Source of the DNA: an uncultured Oscillospiraceae bacterium
GTDB taxonomy: Bacteria; Bacillota; Clostridia; Oscillospirales; Oscillospiraceae
DNA length: 64,000 nucleotides
Reading direction: 5' to 3'
Assembly: GCA_949841355.1 (NCBI GenBank)
Contig: CATKZP010000003.1
Span: 1 to 64,000 of the forward strand
Below, piece by piece: positions 28,900-38,185 of the stretch. Each line of letters starts with the position of its first letter. Position 1 is the first letter of the stretch. Under the pieces are notes generated by a model. The model saw only the letters and a list, made by a program, of their open reading frames with translations. It had not been told where the DNA came from and searched no databases. Position numbers and translations under genes: made by a program.

Positions 28900-29154
28900 G
28901 GCGGGTAAGATCCGTCTTGGAAAGGTTGAGGGATATGAACACGCAGCTTGCGGCGTATTCGCTCCATCCATTCGGCCGGCTGCGACGAACCGCGCCGGAC
29001 AGTGGAGCGCGCCACTGAGTTCCACATTTTATACAAGGAATTATTTCAGCGGGTACTTGCCATTATCTTGTGAATATATGACACTGGAGACGGCATCATT
29101 CAGAGGCGGATTTATACAATTGCCACAAAATGAGATGAAGTGAGGTTGAGAAGA
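28900..29154 (+). other. Long untranslated leader before the C69 peptidase gene
   Basis: No convincing gene lies here; the open frame over 28871-29143 begins inside the promoter and has no family-like sequence. A CAGTGG/CCACTG hairpin is seen in the middle of the leader, without a T-run. I do not recognise a riboswitch class. Confidence 0.35.
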
Positions 29155-30822
29155 ATGAAGAAACACGTGACCCGGCTCTTTGTAAGCTGCCTGGCGGCCT
29201 TCCTGCTGTTCAACAGCGTGGGCAGCGCCCTGGCCTGCACAGGCGTCTACGTCGGCAAGGACGTGAGCGCCGACGGCTCCATCATCATCGGCCGCTGCGA
29301 GGACATCGGCGCGGTGTATGACAAGCTCCAGACCTATGTCCCCGCTTCGGACGAGGCGGATCGCACCATGGACGACATCAATGGCTTTTCTTATCCGCTG
29401 CCCGCCCACACCTATGGCTATACCCAGATGGAGGACCATCCTGACGCCGGGGACGGCCTGTATGCCGCCGTCTGCGTCAACGAGAAGGGCGTGGCCATCA
29501 CCGGCACTGTGACCGCCTACGGCTGCGACGCCTGGGGCGAAGCCGATCCCTTTGTGGAGGACGGCTTGCGTGAGGCCGTGATTCCCTGTCTGGCCGCCGC
29601 CACCGCCGCCACCGCCAAGGAGGCCGTGGACGTGCTGACCAAGGCCGTGGATACCTATGGCTCTGAGAGCGGCCACATCGTCATGATGGCCGACCAGAAC
29701 GAGGCGTGGATTCTGGAGGTCTACGGCGGCAAGAACTATGTGGCCATGAAGCTGCCCGACGACCAGGTGGCCGTGTTCGGCAACCAGTTTATGATCGGCG
29801 CCATCGACCCCAAGGACACGGAGAATTTCGTGGTATCCAAGGGCTTTGTGGAGACGCTGGAGAAGGCTGAGCTGGTCAAGAAGGACAAGGACGGCAAGGT
29901 GCTGGCCGCGCAGTCCGTCTGTGACGGCGAGCGCGGCGACGGCTCCAACCTGCGTAACTGGGGCGGCATGCATTTGCTGGCCCCCTCCCTGGCCGGGGAC
30001 GAGTATAACACCGACACCTTCTACCCCCTGCTCTACAAGCCCGACGCGGAGAAGGTGACGCTGCAGGACGTGTTCGAGGTCTACCGCTGCCGCTATGAGG
30101 GCACTCCCTATGACCTGAGCCTGGAGGGCCAGGAGGGGAACCGGGCCATCGCCGTGTCCGGCACCCCCGACACCCACGTGATCCAGCTCTTCGCGGACAT
30201 GCCCGCGGCCTACTCCGCCGTCACCTGGCTGGCCCTGGCCGGCGGCGAGCACAGCGTGTTCTTCCCTGAGATCTCCGGCACCACCCAGCTGCCCGAGTCC
30301 CTGAGCTTGGCCGCTGAGAGCTATGACCCCGACAGCGCTTACTGGGCCTTCAAGCGGATCTGCGGATTGGCCGACGTGAACCGCGAGCTTTACAGCAAGG
30401 GCGTCCAGGACTTCTGGATGCTTCAGGAAGAGGTCTACATCGCCCAGATCGACGAACAGCTGGCTCAGCTCAAGGCCCTGGCCGAGAGCGATCCCGACGG
30501 GGCGGCGGAGTATGTGAACAAGCATCTGGCCGATAACCTGGACGACCTGACCAAGAAGTCCGAGGTGCTTTTCGGTGAGCTGCTGACCCTGGTGAACCGG
30601 AATGCCGGCTATGCCGCCAACCGGGCCAAGGCCTTTGAGCCCAGCGTGCCCCTGCGCACCGCCGCCGAGGCCAAGGGCTACACCGTCACCTGGGACGCCG
30701 CCGCCAAAGCGGTGACCCTCACCAAGGGTTCCACCACCAAGACCGTCTCCACCACCGGTAGCGAGGCGGTGGTCATCAACGGCGTGACCTATGTGCCCTA
30801 CTCCTTCCTGAAAGAGCTGTAA
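29155..30822 (+). CDS. Secreted C69-family dipeptidase
   Basis: A 555-residue exported N-terminal-nucleophile hydrolase. The signal peptide ends SALA, directly before the Cys of CTGVYVGKDVSADGS, which would become the N-terminal nucleophile after cleavage, as in PepD-type C69 peptidases. The family's GRCEDIG and the AWILEVYGGKNYVAMKLP region are present. The last 60 residues (AAEAKGYTVTWDAAAKAVTL, then VVINGVTYVPYSFLKEL) resemble a copper amine oxidase-like beta domain, often a surface-binding module in Clostridia. ATG 29155 is preferred over GTG 29140. It likely digests dipeptides outside the cell. Monocistronic. Confidence 0.88.
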   Translation: MKKHVTRLFVSCLAAFLLFNSVGSALACTGVYVGKDVSADGSIIIGRCEDIGAVYDKLQTYVPASDEADRTMDDINGFSYPLPAHTYGYTQMEDHPDAGDGLYAAVCVNEKGVAITGTVTAYGCDAWGEADPFVEDGLREAVIPCLAAATAATAKEAVDVLTKAVDTYGSESGHIVMMADQNEAWILEVYGGKNYVAMKLPDDQVAVFGNQFMIGAIDPKDTENFVVSKGFVETLEKAELVKKDKDGKVLAAQSVCDGERGDGSNLRNWGGMHLLAPSLAGDEYNTDTFYPLLYKPDAEKVTLQDVFEVYRCRYEGTPYDLSLEGQEGNRAIAVSGTPDTHVIQLFADMPAAYSAVTWLALAGGEHSVFFPEISGTTQLPESLSLAAESYDPDSAYWAFKRICGLADVNRELYSKGVQDFWMLQEEVYIAQIDEQLAQLKALAESDPDGAAEYVNKHLADNLDDLTKKSEVLFGELLTLVNRNAGYAANRAKAFEPSVPLRTAAEAKGYTVTWDAAAKAVTLTKGSTTKTVSTTGSEAVVINGVTYVPYSFLKEL

Positions 30823-30840
30823 GACCTGATCCGGCAAGAC

Positions 30841-30878
30841 AATGGGCCCGCGTGCATACGCACGCGGGCCCATTTTTT
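30841..30878. terminator. Terminator between convergent C69 and clpB genes
   Basis: A 15-bp perfect stem, 30841-30855 with 30860-30874, and a T-run to 30878. Confidence 0.92.
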
Positions 30879-30900
30879 GTGTTGCGTCGGGTATTTCAGC

Positions 30901-33495
30901 TCAAAGCACGGTCAATCCGCCGTCCGCCGCGTCCACCGTGAGGACGGAGTCGGGGACGGCCTCCCCGGCGATGATCTTCCGGCCCACCAGATTTTCCACC
31001 GTGTGCTGGAGGTACCGGCGCAGAGGCCGGGCGCCGTACATGGGGTCGTAGGCGGCGTCCAAAATCAGCGACTTGGCGCCATCGGTGAGCTCCACCTTGA
31101 GCCGCTTGTCCTCCAGACGGCGGTTGAGGCCGGCCAGCAGCAGGTCGATGATGTGGTAGATATTGTCCTTCGTCAGCGGCTTGTAGAACACGATCTCGTC
31201 CAGCCGGTTCAAAAACTCCGGGCGGAAGGAGCGCTTCAAAAGCTCCTCGGTCTGAGCCCTAGCCTCCGGAGACACCTCGCCGTCCGCCCCAATGCCGTCC
31301 AGCAGGTACTGGCTGCCCAGGTTGGAGGTGAGGATGATGACGGTGTTCTTGAAATCCACCGTCCGGCCCTGGCTGTCGGTGATGCGCCCGTCGTCCAGCA
31401 CCTGTAGGAGCACGTTGAACACGTCGGGGTGGGCCTTCTCCACCTCGTCAAAGAGGATGACGGAGTAGGGGTGGTGGCGCACGGCCTCCGTGAGTTGGCC
31501 GCCCTCCTCATAGCCAACGTACCCCGGAGGGGCCCCGATGAGCCGGGAGACGGAGAACTTCTCCATATACTCGCTCATGTCGATGCGCACCAGGTTCTTT
31601 TCGCTGTCAAACAGGGCCTCGCTGAGGGCCTTGGCCAGCTCCGTCTTTCCCACTCCGGTGGGGCCCAGGAACAGGAAGGAGCCGATGGGCTTATCGGGGT
31701 CAGCGATGCCGGCGCGGCTTCTCAAAATGGCCTCGCTCACCAGGCGCACAGCCTCCTCCTGGCCCACCACCCGCTGGTGGAGAATGTCCTCCAGGTGGAG
31801 CAGCTTTTCCCGCTCCCCCTCCATCAGCTTGGATACGGGAATGCCCGTCCAGCGCTCCACGATGCGGGCGATCTCCTCCTCGGTGACCTTATCCCGGAGC
31901 AGATTGTCCTCCTTGGACTGGGCGGCGAAGCCCTCCTGCTCCTCCAGCTGCTTTTTCAGCTCGGGGATGGCGCCGTACTGGAGCTGGGCGGCCTTTTCCA
32001 GGTCGTACTCCCGCTGGGCCTTTTCCAAGGCGGCGTTGGCCTGCTCCAGGTCCTCCCGCAGCTTCTGCACCCTGCCGATGGCGTTTTTTTCGTTCTCCCA
32101 CTTGGCTTTTCCCGCGTGGAAGCGGTCCCGCAGCTCGGCCAGCTCCTTCTGGATGTCGGCAAGCCGGGCCTGGGAGAGGGTGTCGTCCTCCTTTTTCAGC
32201 GCGGCCTCCTCGATCTCGCACTGGATGATTTTCCGGGAAATCACGTCCAGCTCGGTGGGCATGGAGTCCATTTCCGTGCGGATGAGGGCGCAGGCCTCGT
32301 CAATCAGGTCAATGGCCTTGTCAGGCAGGAAGCGGTCGGTGATATAGCGGTTGCTCAGCGTGGCGGCGGCCACGATGGCCCCGTCGGTGATCTTCACCCC
32401 GTGGAACACCTCGTAGCGCTCTTTCAGGCCGCGCAGAATGGCCACCGCGTCCTCCACTGTGGGCTCAGACACCATGACGGGCTGGAACCGGCGCTCCAAC
32501 GCCGCGTCCTTCTCAATATACTGCCGGTACTCGTTGAGGGTGGTGGCCCCGATGCAGTGCAGCTCGCCCCGGGCCAGCATGGGCTTGAGCAGATTGCCCG
32601 CGTCCATGGCACCCTCGGTCTTGCCCGCGCCCACGATGGTGTGCAGCTCGTCGATGAACAGTAGAATGCGGCCCTCGGAGTGCTTCACCTCGTTCAAGAC
32701 GGCCTTCAAGCGCTCCTCGAACTCCCCCCGGTACTTGGCACCGGCGATGAGCGCCCCCATGTCCAGGGCGAAAATGGTCTTGTCCTTCAGCCCCGCAGGC
32801 ACGTCGCCTTTGACAATGCGCTGGGCCAGCCCCTCAGCGATGGCGGTTTTTCCCACGCCCGGCTCCCCGATGAGCACCGGGTTGTTTTTGCTCTTCCGGG
32901 ACAGGATGCGGATGACGTTGCGGATCTCGTCGTCCCGGCCGATCACCGGGTCCAGCTTGTTCTGCCGCGCCCGCTCCACCAGGTCGGAGCCGTACTTTTT
33001 CAGCGCCTCATAGGTGTCCTCGGGGTTGTCGGAGGTCACCCGCTGGTTCCCCCGCAGAGCGGCCAGGGCCTGCATCACCTGCTCCCGGTCCACGTGATAG
33101 GTGCGCAGCAGCTCCTTCAAGCGGCCCTCCGCCGTGTCGATGAGGGCCAGGAAGATATGCTCCACCGACACGAACTCGTCCTTCATGCTCCCCGCGATGG
33201 TGAGGGCTTGGCCGAGGGCCTTATCCACCCCCGGGGTGATGTATACCTTATCCGCCTCCCGGCCGGAGCCGGACACCTTGGGCAGGACCTCCACCTCGTG
33301 CCGGACCGCGGCCCGGAAGGACTCCAGGGTGAGGCCCATATGGGTGAGCAGCTGGGGGATGAAGCCGCCCTCCTGGTCCACCAGGGCCAGCAGGAGGTGG
33401 AGCTGCTCGATCTGCTGATTGCCGTGCTGGACGGCCAGGTTCTGGGCGTTCTGGATGGCCTCCAGGGATTTCTGGGTAAATTGGTTCATGTTCAT
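30901..33495 (-). CDS. clpB: ClpB disaggregase
   Basis: An 864-residue hexameric AAA+ chaperone that extracts proteins from aggregates with DnaK. The Clp N-domain repeats cover residues 1-145, NBD1 has Walker [10 protein letters not shown] at about 205 and [14 protein letters not shown], the coiled-coil middle domain covers about 400-530, and NBD2 has [10 protein letters not shown] at about 610 and [14 protein letters not shown]. The middle domain distinguishes it from ClpC. The ATG follows AAAGGAG. A perfect CIRCE element lies about 107 bases upstream, so it is expected to be repressed by HrcA and induced by heat. Confidence 0.97.
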   Translation of the reverse strand: MNMNQFTQKSLEAIQNAQNLAVQHGNQQIEQLHLLLALVDQEGGFIPQLLTHMGLTLESFRAAVRHEVEVLPKVSGSGREADKVYITPGVDKALGQALTIAGSMKDEFVSVEHIFLALIDTAEGRLKELLRTYHVDREQVMQALAALRGNQRVTSDNPEDTYEALKKYGSDLVERARQNKLDPVIGRDDEIRNVIRILSRKSKNNPVLIGEPGVGKTAIAEGLAQRIVKGDVPAGLKDKTIFALDMGALIAGAKYRGEFEERLKAVLNEVKHSEGRILLFIDELHTIVGAGKTEGAMDAGNLLKPMLARGELHCIGATTLNEYRQYIEKDAALERRFQPVMVSEPTVEDAVAILRGLKERYEVFHGVKITDGAIVAAATLSNRYITDRFLPDKAIDLIDEACALIRTEMDSMPTELDVISRKIIQCEIEEAALKKEDDTLSQARLADIQKELAELRDRFHAGKAKWENEKNAIGRVQKLREDLEQANAALEKAQREYDLEKAAQLQYGAIPELKKQLEEQEGFAAQSKEDNLLRDKVTEEEIARIVERWTGIPVSKLMEGEREKLLHLEDILHQRVVGQEEAVRLVSEAILRSRAGIADPDKPIGSFLFLGPTGVGKTELAKALSEALFDSEKNLVRIDMSEYMEKFSVSRLIGAPPGYVGYEEGGQLTEAVRHHPYSVILFDEVEKAHPDVFNVLLQVLDDGRITDSQGRTVDFKNTVIILTSNLGSQYLLDGIGADGEVSPEARAQTEELLKRSFRPEFLNRLDEIVFYKPLTKDNIYHIIDLLLAGLNRRLEDKRLKVELTDGAKSLILDAAYDPMYGARPLRRYLQHTVENLVGRKIIAGEAVPDSVLTVDAADGGLTVL

Positions 33496-33556
33496 GAAAT
33501 ACTCAACTCCTTTGGGCGGACGGGAAAGCCGCCGCCTGTCTGTATATTCAAGTTGT

Positions 33557-33562
33557 AGTATA
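33557..33562 (-). promoter_or_regulatory. Likely -10 element of clpB
   Basis: TATACT on the minus strand lies about 60 bases before the clpB start and 40 bases downstream of CIRCE. The -35 is weak, as is common for repressor- or activator-controlled genes. Confidence 0.4.
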
Positions 33563-33601
33563 CCCCGTCCCGCTCGGATTTCATGAACTGGGTGTAAACA
33601 A

Positions 33602-33628
33602 TTAGCACTCTAGAGAAGAGAGTGCTAA
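33602..33628. promoter_or_regulatory. CIRCE element (HrcA operator)
   Basis: TTAGCACTC, nine bases, then GAGTGCTAA: an exact match to the CIRCE consensus. It is placed before clpB and overlaps the stop codon (33625-33627) of the upstream gene. Confidence 0.95.
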
Positions 33629-34287
33629 TCCGGCCGCGCGCACAAATCCACAAACACCTGGAACAGCGCTCCGCCGTCCACCGTGTCGGGCCGGGCCAGC
33701 GCCCCGGTCATCCGCTCTGGGTGGAACTGGACGCAGATGAGGGGCAGGCTCTCGTGCTCCGCCGCCTCCACCACCCCATCCTCGGACCAGGCGGAGGTCC
33801 GCAGCCCCCGGCCCAGCCGCCCTAGGCCCTGGTGGTGGCTGGAATTTACCGGAAACAGTGGCCCGTACAGCCGGTGCAGGAGGGACCCCTTTTCCGCCTG
33901 GACCACATGGACCTGGTCGCCCTCCTCCCGCTGGTGGAAGGGGACCACCCCCGGCCCCAGGTCCTGGATCAGGCTGCCTCCCAGCCATACATTCACCACC
34001 TGATGGCCCCGGCAGATGGCCAGCACCGGCTTGCCGGTGCCGCAGAAGGCGTCCAGCAGGGCCAGCTCCGCCTGGTCCCGGGCCCGGTCGATGCCCCGGG
34101 AGCCGTGGTTTCGCTGGCCGAACAGGGCGGGGTCCATGTCCGCCCCGCCGGCGAGGAGCAGGCCGCGATAGGACAGATCCGGGGCGGGGAGGTATTGGGC
34201 TTCTCCCGCCCCTCCGGCGGCGCGCAGCGCGTCCAGATAATTTCCGGCGTCCCCTCCGCCGGTGGAGATCAAAATGTTCGGCCTCAT
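33625..34287 (-). CDS. Class I glutamine amidotransferase-like hydrolase (gamma-glutamyl-GABA hydrolase family)
   Basis: A 220-residue cytosolic enzyme of the peptidase C26 / PuuD-like group, which cleaves gamma-glutamyl bonds. The nucleophile motif is VLAICRGHQVVNV (Cys at about 91), the catalytic His lies in CVQFHPERM and the SSHHQGLGRLG segment is typical of the family; LLLAGGADMDPALFG is the conserved N-terminal loop. It is slightly shorter than usual (about 240). Minus-strand neighbours on both sides suggest a possible operon with the flippase gene, and its stop codon is inside the CIRCE of clpB. The true substrate is not shown. Confidence 0.88.
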   Translation of the reverse strand: MRPNILISTGGGDAGNYLDALRAAGGAGEAQYLPAPDLSYRGLLLAGGADMDPALFGQRNHGSRGIDRARDQAELALLDAFCGTGKPVLAICRGHQVVNVWLGGSLIQDLGPGVVPFHQREEGDQVHVVQAEKGSLLHRLYGPLFPVNSSHHQGLGRLGRGLRTSAWSEDGVVEAAEHESLPLICVQFHPERMTGALARPDTVDGGALFQVFVDLCARPD

Positions 34288-34360
34288 GTCAGTCCCCCTT
34301 TGATACGGCTCGACGATGCGTCCGCCGCCGTCAGATGATTCACTGTGCGCACAAAACGGT

Positions 34361-35878
34361 TCAAAGCTCCTTTTGCTGCGCTTTCTCTCGAGAAAATGTG
34401 ACCCCCTGGGCCATCAGGGCGGCGGCGTACAGCACCAGCCCCAGCAGGACGCACACCAGCGCCGACCAGCCCTGGCCGCAGCGGCTGTCCAGCATCACCC
34501 GGTGGAGCAGATTACACCACAGCCCCATGAGCACCGCCGCCAGCAGGGGCCGGACGAACCACGAAAACCACTTGGGCCGCAGGCTGGCCGCCCGGAGGAT
34601 GGAGGCCAGATTCAGCCCCGCCCCCACCAGCCCGGAGGCGGCGTAACCGGCGGCAAACCCCGCCAGCCCAAACCGGGACACGGCGAAAAAGGTGAAGGCC
34701 AGCTGGACCACATCGCTGAGAATGGCGTTGCGGGCGGCTTTGCTCTGGAGGCCCAGGCCGTTGAGGGCTCCTGACAGCACCGACTGCCAGCACCCCAGCA
34801 GGGTGCCGATGGCCAGGGGCAGGATCAGCTCTCCCACCCGGGCGTCCTTGAACAACGTCCGGCCCAGCGGGGGGCCGATGACGGTGAGCAGGGCCATGGC
34901 CGGGGCCATGAGCAGGGAGGTGGCGGACAGCACCCGGTCCAGAAAGCCCGCCGCCGCCCGGCGGTCCCCCTGGGCGGTGCGCCGGGACAGGTCGGGCACC
35001 ATCACCAGGCACAGCGCCCCGATAAATCCTGTGGGCAGTCCCAGCAGGGGCAGGGTCATGCCGCTGAGCACTCCGAATTCCGCCATGGCCTGGGACAGGG
35101 TCATGCCCCCCTCCACCAGCTTGGCGGGGATGAGCACCGCGTTGGCCGACCCCAGCAGAGTGCCCAGCAGGGAAGTGGCCCCCACCGGCACGGCGATGGC
35201 CATGAGACGCCGCCCGCCGATCTCCGCCCCCGGCGCTCCGGGGGGGAAACGCCGCCAGTGCCGCCGGAACAGCAGGGTGAGGGCGCAGGCGGAAAAAACC
35301 TCGCACACCACCATGCCCAGCACGATGAGGCCCACCGTCTCCTCGGCGGACCGGGGCAGCAGGACGAGGAGCAGCCCCAGCACCGTCCCTGTCCGGATGA
35401 GCTGCTCGGCGGTTTCCACAGCGGCGGGAGGACGCACCCGGCCGATGCCGTAAAAACAGTGCTTGTGCAGGTTTTCCACCCCGGTGAGCAGCACGCAGGG
35501 GGCCAGCAGCATCACCCCCAGCTGGGTCCGGGCGTCCCCCAGCAGGTAGACCGAGATGGGGTCGGACAGCAAAATCACCGCCGCGCTCAGCGGGACGGCC
35601 AGGAGAAAAAAGCACCCCAGCGCCCGGCGCAGCACCGATTTCACCGTGCCGCTGTCCCCCAGGGCGTGGTGCCGGGCGGACAGGGTGGACACCGCCACCG
35701 TCAGCCCCACGGCGGTCACCGACATGAGCATGGAGTACACCGGCATCACCAGCTGATACAGCCCCATGGTCTCCGCTCCGATGAGCCGGGACAGGGCCAT
35801 GCGGTATAAAAACCCCACCACCTGGGAGAACAGGCCGGTGGCGGTGAGCAGCAGGGTCCCGGCCAGGATTGTGGACAA
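34361..35878 (-). CDS. SpoVB-like oligosaccharide flippase (MOP superfamily)
   Basis: A 505-residue polytopic membrane protein with about fourteen hydrophobic helices and the polysaccharide-transport start LLLTATGLFSQVVGFLYRMALSRLIGAETMGLYQL. That opening and the ENLHKHCFYGIGR segment are typical of SpoVB and its relatives, thought to flip lipid-linked precursors for spore cortex or wall. The start is TTG behind GGGGGGCGG. Upstream on the minus strand CATAGGAT occurs, like the -10 of the spoIIIA promoter, but without a clear -35, so sporulation control is only suggested. It could be a vegetative flippase instead. Confidence 0.85.
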   Translation of the reverse strand: MSTILAGTLLLTATGLFSQVVGFLYRMALSRLIGAETMGLYQLVMPVYSMLMSVTAVGLTVAVSTLSARHHALGDSGTVKSVLRRALGCFFLLAVPLSAAVILLSDPISVYLLGDARTQLGVMLLAPCVLLTGVENLHKHCFYGIGRVRPPAAVETAEQLIRTGTVLGLLLVLLPRSAEETVGLIVLGMVVCEVFSACALTLLFRRHWRRFPPGAPGAEIGGRRLMAIAVPVGATSLLGTLLGSANAVLIPAKLVEGGMTLSQAMAEFGVLSGMTLPLLGLPTGFIGALCLVMVPDLSRRTAQGDRRAAAGFLDRVLSATSLLMAPAMALLTVIGPPLGRTLFKDARVGELILPLAIGTLLGCWQSVLSGALNGLGLQSKAARNAILSDVVQLAFTFFAVSRFGLAGFAAGYAASGLVGAGLNLASILRAASLRPKWFSWFVRPLLAAVLMGLWCNLLHRVMLDSRCGQGWSALVCVLLGLVLYAAALMAQGVTFSREKAQQKEL

Positions 35879-35976
35879 AATATCCGCCCCCCTTCACAAG
35901 GATAGCTTTATATCCATCCTATGATCAAAGAGCACAAAAAATCTTTGATTATTTGTGCCCACAGCGTAAACGCTGC

Positions 35977-36005
35977 GGAAGGCCGCCAGAAGGCGGCCTT
36001 CCTTT
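35977..36005. terminator. Hairpin between yycI and the flippase gene
   Basis: GGAAGGCCGCC (35977-35987) pairs with GGCGGCCTTCC (35992-36002). There is only TTT on the plus side and no T-run on the minus side, so it may end the wal operon only partly. Confidence 0.5.
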
Positions 36006-36038
36006 GACTATATGAAGGGGGGCTTGTCAGACATGCTT

Positions 36039-36878
36039 TTATTGGTCGGAGGCCCGGGTGAGGGACCCGGTAACGCAGTCCAGGTAGTAGCTGGCCGTGT
36101 CGGTGGCCACCAGCCACACCGGGGTCAGCCGCACGCCGCCGGACAGGGACTGCACCGTCCCCCGATAGCCGGCCTGCATGGACTGGATGGAGGAGCACAC
36201 ATCGCCGGTGGCGGTCACCTCGTCCAAAAACCGCAGCAGCGCCGTGGGCAGGGTCATGGCTTGGCCGTCCTCCGCCGTGCCGCTCCCTGCCGTGAGCAGT
36301 ACGCCCTGGATGGAGGCCAGCGCTCTGCCCCGATACGCAAATTCCACCTGGCAGGAGAACACGGGCGCGCCGTTCCACAGCTGCCGGAAGCGCACCCGGG
36401 TCCACTCATCGTCCTCCGATACATCAATTTGTTCCGCGTCGATGCCCGCCTTTTTCAGCAGATCGGCGGCATGACGCTCTAGGCTGCCGCTGACAGGCTG
36501 GTCCGAATCACCGGTCAATTGCGCGGACAGCTCGCCCCCAGCCCGGACGCTCAGCTCTCCATTGCCATTGTGATAGAAGTACAGCCCGCCGCCCTGGTTT
36601 TCCGCCTGAATGCGCCCCTTGCCCAGCAGGGCCTGGGCTATCTGGAGCTCTCGCTCCAGATCCCGCCCGGCGCTGAGGGGGACGAGGCTGTCCGCGGCGG
36701 ACAGGCTGGCGTGGTCCGCATAGATGCCGCTGCGTTCCAGAACCTTTACGGTCTGAGCCAGGGCGGAGCGCTCATATTGGGCGGCCTCCTGGCTCCGGGC
36801 GACCACCAGCACCAGCAAAAAGCCGTTTACCAGCAGCAGAATGAGGATGATAAAGGTTTTCAGTTTTCGCCACTCCAT
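36039..36878 (-). CDS. yycI: YycI-like regulator of the Wal system
   Basis: A 279-residue protein with one N-terminal membrane helix (KLKTFIILILLLVNGFLLVLVV) and an external domain of the YycI family (ending SYYLDCVTGSL). In Bacillus YycI and YycH restrain the kinase WalK. It is the last gene of the walR-walK-yycH-yycI series, 29 bases after yycH. Sequence identity to characterised YycI seems low, so the name rests on domain form and position. Confidence 0.8.
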   Translation of the reverse strand: MEWRKLKTFIILILLLVNGFLLVLVVARSQEAAQYERSALAQTVKVLERSGIYADHASLSAADSLVPLSAGRDLERELQIAQALLGKGRIQAENQGGGLYFYHNGNGELSVRAGGELSAQLTGDSDQPVSGSLERHAADLLKKAGIDAEQIDVSEDDEWTRVRFRQLWNGAPVFSCQVEFAYRGRALASIQGVLLTAGSGTAEDGQAMTLPTALLRFLDEVTATGDVCSSIQSMQAGYRGTVQSLSGGVRLTPVWLVATDTASYYLDCVTGSLTRASDQ

Positions 36879-36907
36879 GGCGTCAGCCGCCTCCTTTCAT
36901 CGCGCCG

Positions 36908-38185
36908 TCAGGCCGCCACCCACTGGGGGGAGACGGAGGCGCCGCCCCCGTCCTGATACTGGATGACCAGCTCCCGCCGCTCCTGGGCTATGCTGGGCAG
37001 CATGGCCGCCGCCTTATCAATGGGCAGCAGCAGAGCGTGCTCGCCGCTGGGCGTGTAGCTGCGGAAATAGAGGGTGAACTGGGTGATATAGCCCTGCTTG
37101 ACCCAGAATTCCGCCGCCCAGCCGCCGTTGTTCAGGTAGACGGGACAGCCGTTGAGCAGATAGCCGAAGCGCAGGCGCACCGCGCCCTCCGACTCCTGGG
37201 CGGACATGAGGTAGAGCCGCGCGTCGCCGCATGAAGTGCCCAGGGCGCCCTCCGCCAGCGCCCGGGCGGCGTCCACCGCGCTGGCCAGGCTGGCCTCGTG
37301 CTGGGAGGGGGCGGTGGGGTATTTTTCCCCCTGGGCCGCTCTGTAGCTCACGGCGCCGCTGGCGCTCACCACCAGGCGGTCGCCGCCGTCCAGGTACACC
37401 TCGCCGCCGCTCACCGGGGCGTGGTTCTGGGCGCTGAAGGACAGGGCGTCCAGAACCTTGTCCACTCCGCCGCCCGTCAGAGGATTGGACACAGAATAGC
37501 AGGCCCCCTGGCGCGCCGCCTCAGTAATGAGGGTATAGGGGTCGAGCAGGCCGGACAGGACCGGATTTTCAAAGGCGAAATAGGCCGCGTTAGGGGAGAC
37601 GGCGGCGGCAGCGGGGTCCAGGTGGAGGGTCTGGGTGAGGGCGGTGGAGCAGGAGAAAAACTGGCCGCTCCCGGCCTGCTGCCAGCACAGCAGCACCTGA
37701 TCCTCCTCGCCGGCGCACAGCAGTACCCGGCGGGCGGCTCCCTCCAGCCCCTGCGTCCCCGCGCTCTGGAGCCAGTGCTCCAGGGCGGACAGGGGGACCT
37801 CACCAGCGAAGTCGAAATAGATGCTTTTCCCCTCCAGATACCGCCGCCACTGGGGCTCGGAGACAGCCTGGGGCTGGCCGGCGGAGGCCAGCGCGTCCCC
37901 CAGCAGGGCGCCCAGGGAGGGAAAAAGCTCCTCCAGCCGGGCTTCGTCGTACTGCAGGCCGTAGCGGCCTCCCTCGGTGTTGACGGCCAGCCGGGCGGGC
38001 AGCATGGCCGTTCCCTGACTCTGGGCGAGGGAGTTGGCCCCTGGGCTCTCCCGGGGAGGGAACAGGTCCAGCAGGCCGCTGTCCCGCACCAAGGGGGTCA
38101 TGGACAGCAGATAGACGGCGGACAGCGACAGCAGCACGATGAGCGCGTCCTTGCCCCACTCGATGAGGCGGCGCTTATCCCTCAT
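36908..38185 (-). CDS. yycH: YycH-like regulator of the Wal system
   Basis: A 425-residue protein with an N-terminal membrane helix (ALIVLLSLSAVYLLSM) and a large external part, as for YycH. Its start lies inside the end of walK (11-base overlap), which shows co-translation. It probably modulates WalK from outside the membrane. The external domain shows little obvious motif, and the assignment leans on membrane layout and operon order. Confidence 0.8.
   Translation of the reverse strand: MRDKRRLIEWGKDALIVLLSLSAVYLLSMTPLVRDSGLLDLFPPRESPGANSLAQSQGTAMLPARLAVNTEGGRYGLQYDEARLEELFPSLGALLGDALASAGQPQAVSEPQWRRYLEGKSIYFDFAGEVPLSALEHWLQSAGTQGLEGAARRVLLCAGEEDQVLLCWQQAGSGQFFSCSTALTQTLHLDPAAAAVSPNAAYFAFENPVLSGLLDPYTLITEAARQGACYSVSNPLTGGGVDKVLDALSFSAQNHAPVSGGEVYLDGGDRLVVSASGAVSYRAAQGEKYPTAPSQHEASLASAVDAARALAEGALGTSCGDARLYLMSAQESEGAVRLRFGYLLNGCPVYLNNGGWAAEFWVKQGYITQFTLYFRSYTPSGEHALLLPIDKAAAMLPSIAQERRELVIQYQDGGGASVSPQWVAA

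Noticed and set aside
28871-29143. Open frame of 90 codons before the C69 peptidase gene
   Set aside because: Its first codons overlap the likely -35 element, and the sequence looks non-coding.
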